From positions 508,250-572,249 of the forward strand of contig VXAA01002999.1 in the NCBI GenBank assembly GCA_013399115.1: DNA of 64,000 nucleotides, read 5' to 3'. Source of the stretch: Anseranas semipalmata. Lineage: Eukaryota > Chordata > Aves > Anseriformes > Anseranatidae. The translations under genes were made by a program, and so were the position numbers. The notes beneath the pieces were generated by a model. It made no database searches. It had not been told where the DNA came from and was given only the letters and a program-made list of their open reading frames with translations. Shown here piece after piece: positions 60,736 to 64,000 of the stretch (positions are counted from its first letter, which is position 1; every line of letters starts with the position of its first letter).

Positions 60736-63595
60736 TACTGTCCAGAAAGGTGAACAACACATCTTGGCTGCATTAAGGCAGTCTTCAAAATTATTCTGGA
60801 ATAATACTAGGAATACTACTGCAGCTCAGACCAAAAAAGAAAACCCCAAACCCCAATTCTGGTCACTTTATTCCACAAGGAGGAATTCTGACTTACTCCA
60901 AAGTATCCTTAGTTATCCTACATCACTACAAATTTGTTAAGAGTAGGCCTGGCTAACCCCCAATCCCACTGAAGACATAAGTGCAAGTTTTATCTGAAGT
61001 TTTAACTACCACAGCCCACAAAATGTATCACAATGCAGCTTGTGCTGCGCTCTCAGAAATATCTCAGTAGAGAGGAAAACAGATGAGTGGGGGAAAAAGC
61101 CATGAGCCAAGCAAATGTGAAAAACTTTCAGGAAGTAGGAACAAATAAAGTGGGAGCTTAGCTATTTTGAAAATAATTCCTATTTTTTCAGTGAATATTT
61201 ATATTGGCTCTGTGTTCCTAACTTTCCAGTCAAAATTCCTTCTTGCCACGTGACAACATATTTTAACATGCAGCCAAAAGCAATGCATATTCCAGCTAAA
61301 GCACCACTGATGTATACATTACATGCACAAACTCTTCAGTAAGGCTGCCTGGAGAAGGGCAAAAAAGTTCCAGATCACTGCCACCAGATGTGGTGCCCAT
61401 CTTAAGCAGCTCCTAGACTAAGAAGTGAAACAAGCTTCTGACAGGCAGCAATCCACAGTAGGGAAAAGAGGTTTCTGCTTGGAAAAGAGCAAATATTGGA
61501 GCTGGACCGTATCAGTTTCTTTTCAAAGACCTCGTAAGACTGTAGAGAATATTTGCCTGTGTCACCAGTGGATTCTGTTTTGAGTGTTAGATCCGTGGGG
61601 ATCAGAAAAATCTTTGCTTCTTGTCTTTGCTGCCAGTGTGAATTCAAGTCCCTCAGCACGATGGCTCCGTTCAGTGCCACACTTCTCTGGGACTGTTGAA
61701 GGGTTGTCATGTCCAGCTCTCGCCTGGTAGGAATGAGAGCCCAATTTCAGGAGCCATTGCTCAGCAAAGCTGATTCCTTAATTATTTGATTTACCTTCAA
61801 AGCCTGTTTAAAAACCCTTATATAGGGCTCTTGGCCTATACTGACAAAAAGTTTTCCTTGTTAGTATAGACGAATTACCACCTCAAATAGGGTAAGATCC
61901 CTTAGCAAAGGGATTTATTTTTCATTATTAATTAAACTACAGTGGGCTTTTCCCAACATAATTTCATTGGTCAGGGTATGATTTTTTTTCCTTTTTTGTT
62001 TTTACATTCCTAAAGTAAAAGCCACAGCAAAGCTGCAGTACAGACCTGTCTTGACTGAAGCACATGTTAAAAATGAGTGAACGCTGCAGAAAGCTTTAGT
62101 GACTTGCATCCAAAACCAAACTTTACCTATATTGTAGTTATGCCCCCCAGATTGCTTTTTTTTTTTTTCCTGGGAATATCCAAGTTCCCATCTCTTATTT
62201 AAAAAAAAAAAAAGGCATTTGTTTCCAGTGGCAGTACTTGGAACTGGAACACTAAGTCCAATGCCAACTGAAAAATTGATATGCAAAGGGTGCACCCTGC
62301 TGCTTTCCAGCTACTTGGATTCTCACCCCCGAGTCTGCATTCTTCTGGGAAATCCTGCAGCAGGAGACAATCCCGTTAAACCTAACGAGTTTGTCTGAAG
62401 ACAGATTTGAGGGTTCAAGACCCCCCCCTTTTTTTTTAATGGGGCCTCAGACAGAAACTGGACATCCTTCATGCTTAAGTTGGTCTTTGAGCAGTGGAAC
62501 AAAGCACAGTTTCCTAGGCTCCTGTGTCCAATTTCCCCTTCTTTCCACAAAAACCTCCATCTCCTGTCCTCCTTAGGTCCTCACCATGCTGCCAGTTCCC
62601 CTACTCCCCCCCTGCACACCCCATTCCCCCCCATACATTACCTACCTCCCGTGTCCCATAAGCAGCGTGGGACTGGGAGGGCGGCCAGTACCTCTGTGCT
62701 GACTGCCCAGAGCACTTGAAACAGTGTAGGGAATTGCTGAACGCATTCTTTTTTCTTTTTCTAAGGGGGGGAGATGATTCCAGATCTTTATCCCCTTCCT
62801 AGAAAGTGGCTTTCATAAAATCTATCGAAACTCAGCCTGCAGATTCAAAAGGGAAGGAGACAGATATACAATGTGAGCGCATTGGTTTTCTTACCCTGGG
62901 AAAGAAGGTTAAAAGGGAAATGTAACAGCAATTTTAGTTACGACAGCTAAATTTGAAACATAAACCCCAAGAGAGGGGGGGGTCTCTGGTTCTTGTTCTG
63001 TCTTGTGAGCCCTAAGATGAGCCTCTCTCATGCAGCATTTATAATCATCTTTTTAGTCTATTGGGACATGAAACCGGAGTTACAAAACACTAGGAATATA
63101 ATTAACCTGCACTGCAGTCAGAGCTAATCTTTTTGCTGCCAGCACTCTTACACAGGCAGTAAACTCTTTCTCAGATCACTGCCCACATGCCAGCGGTTCT
63201 GGTCAATGATTACCCCTTGCAAAAAGCCTGTGACATAGTCCCTCCAGTCACCTGTTTACATCCCAAATGTTCTCAAGTTCTGCTATTTCAAGCTTAACTC
63301 CTGTGACCTTAGTCAACGATATTCAATCCAAGCCTCCTTACCATATCCTGCAAGGCAAACAACTTCAGGGCAGTTTTAGTAACCAGTGCTATGTCATGCC
63401 TGTGGTCAATGACTCTAAATATGCCCACGCCCATACATCTCCTAAATTTGGATGTCTGTGATAGCAAACAACAGGGTCTGGGTGGGCAGTTCTGTTTCGC
63501 TGAAGAAGATTTGGGGCATTTTTGCTCTTTGAACATTTTCTTTCACCTTCTGAGCATTGTCTGGATGAATTTAGACTTACTAGAAGAGATCAGCT
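60736..63595. other. Intergenic sequence, no feature seen
   Basis: About 2.9 kb of AT-rich to average sequence with short homopolymer runs near 62156 (T), 62200 (A) and 62424 (C/T). No exon with recognisable protein similarity, RNA gene or classified repeat is seen. Confidence 0.5.
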
Positions 63596-63601
63596 AAGCA
63601 G

Positions 63602-63730
63602 GATAAGCAAAACAATTGTGACTCCTACAGAATGTCTCTAAGAGCGGATGAGTCAGATAACAGATCCATCGAGCAGAAGATATCTACCTCCGACAGCGCC
63701 AATCGCAAAAGCTCACAGACGGTATAAAAA
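63602..63730 (+). promoter_or_regulatory. Promoter-like module: GATA, TGAGTCA-GATAA, CCAAT and TATA motifs
   Basis: In order on the plus strand: GATAAG (63602-63607), TGAGTCA directly abutting GATAA (63649-63660), GCCAAT (63698-63703) and TATAAAAA (63723-63730). The CCAAT-to-TATA spacing is about 20-25 bp, so a start site would fall near 63750-63760. An AP-1/NF-E2 core fused to a GATA site resembles erythroid regulatory elements. A retroviral-type LTR promoter is an alternative, but I could not define LTR ends. Confidence 0.3.
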
Positions 63731-63859
63731 CAGGTCAAATGTAGTCATGTTTCTCCTAAATACTCCACCAGACCCAGCAGTTTGTGGCTCAGACTTCCTG
63801 AGTTGGAGATGGTGTGTCTGTGTTTAACAGCCACGGACAGACTTTCCTACCAAGTAGTT

Positions 63860-64000
63860 ATTCAAACAGTTCTTGAACCCCTACAACTTTTTTGTATCCA
63901 CAATGTCATATAGAAATACTCTCCTCAGCTTGTGTGAATTGTCTTTCTTTTTGATCCTGCCACTTTCTAGGCCTCTCTATTTCCTTTTCAGTCTGTTCAC
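63860..64000 (-). mobile_element. Possible ancient CR1/L3-type LINE fragment at the window edge
   Basis: CAGTTCTTGAACCCCTACAA, TTTGTATCCACAATGTCATA, and TTGTCTTTCTTTTTGATCCT fit the same old CR1 pattern as the copy at 32170-32455. The match is weak, and the fragment is cut by the window end. Confidence 0.45.

Overview
This is vertebrate nuclear DNA, most likely from a bird. It holds compact intron-containing genes with GT-AG introns, GC-rich CpG-island promoter regions, and several copies of the CR1 LINE, the dominant avian retrotransposon, ending in the typical ATTCTATG-type 3' repeats. No bacterial or viral genes are seen. Two assembly gaps (runs of N at 609-1223 and 42874-43278) both fall inside CpG islands, as is common in bird genomes.

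The gene order POLR3K(-), SNRNP25(+), RHBDF1(-) is that of the flank of the alpha-globin domain (16p13.3 in human, chromosome 14 in chicken). POLR3K (RNA polymerase III subunit RPC10) and SNRNP25 (U11/U12 snRNP 25K protein) are head to head, and their shared promoter and first exons lie in the first gap. Only the last coding exon of POLR3K (447-574) and the last three coding exons of SNRNP25 (1319-2961), plus a probable spliced 3'UTR exon (4320 to about 4525), are visible.

RHBDF1 (inactive rhomboid iRhom1) is complete. Seventeen coding exons from 27399 down to 4997 on the minus strand add to 2568 bp, giving 855 residues and a stop, with every junction in phase. Its 5' non-coding exon was not identified with certainty. 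The best promoter candidate is the CpG island around the second gap (about 42.6-43.7 kb), and weaker alternatives lie near 31.3 and 33.4-34.0 kb.

Right of the second gap, about 20.7 kb contain no coding exon that I recognise. MPG and NPRL3, the next genes in the conserved order, are not in the window. This interval holds a CR1 3' end, another CR1 fragment, a GATA/E-box cluster near 46.7 kb and a promoter-like module (GATA, TGAGTCA-GATAA, CCAAT, TATA) at 63.60-63.73 kb.

No new biological system is evident. The most unusual sequence is a perfect 15-bp inverted repeat with a 2-nt spacer (12091-12122) in an RHBDF1 intron.
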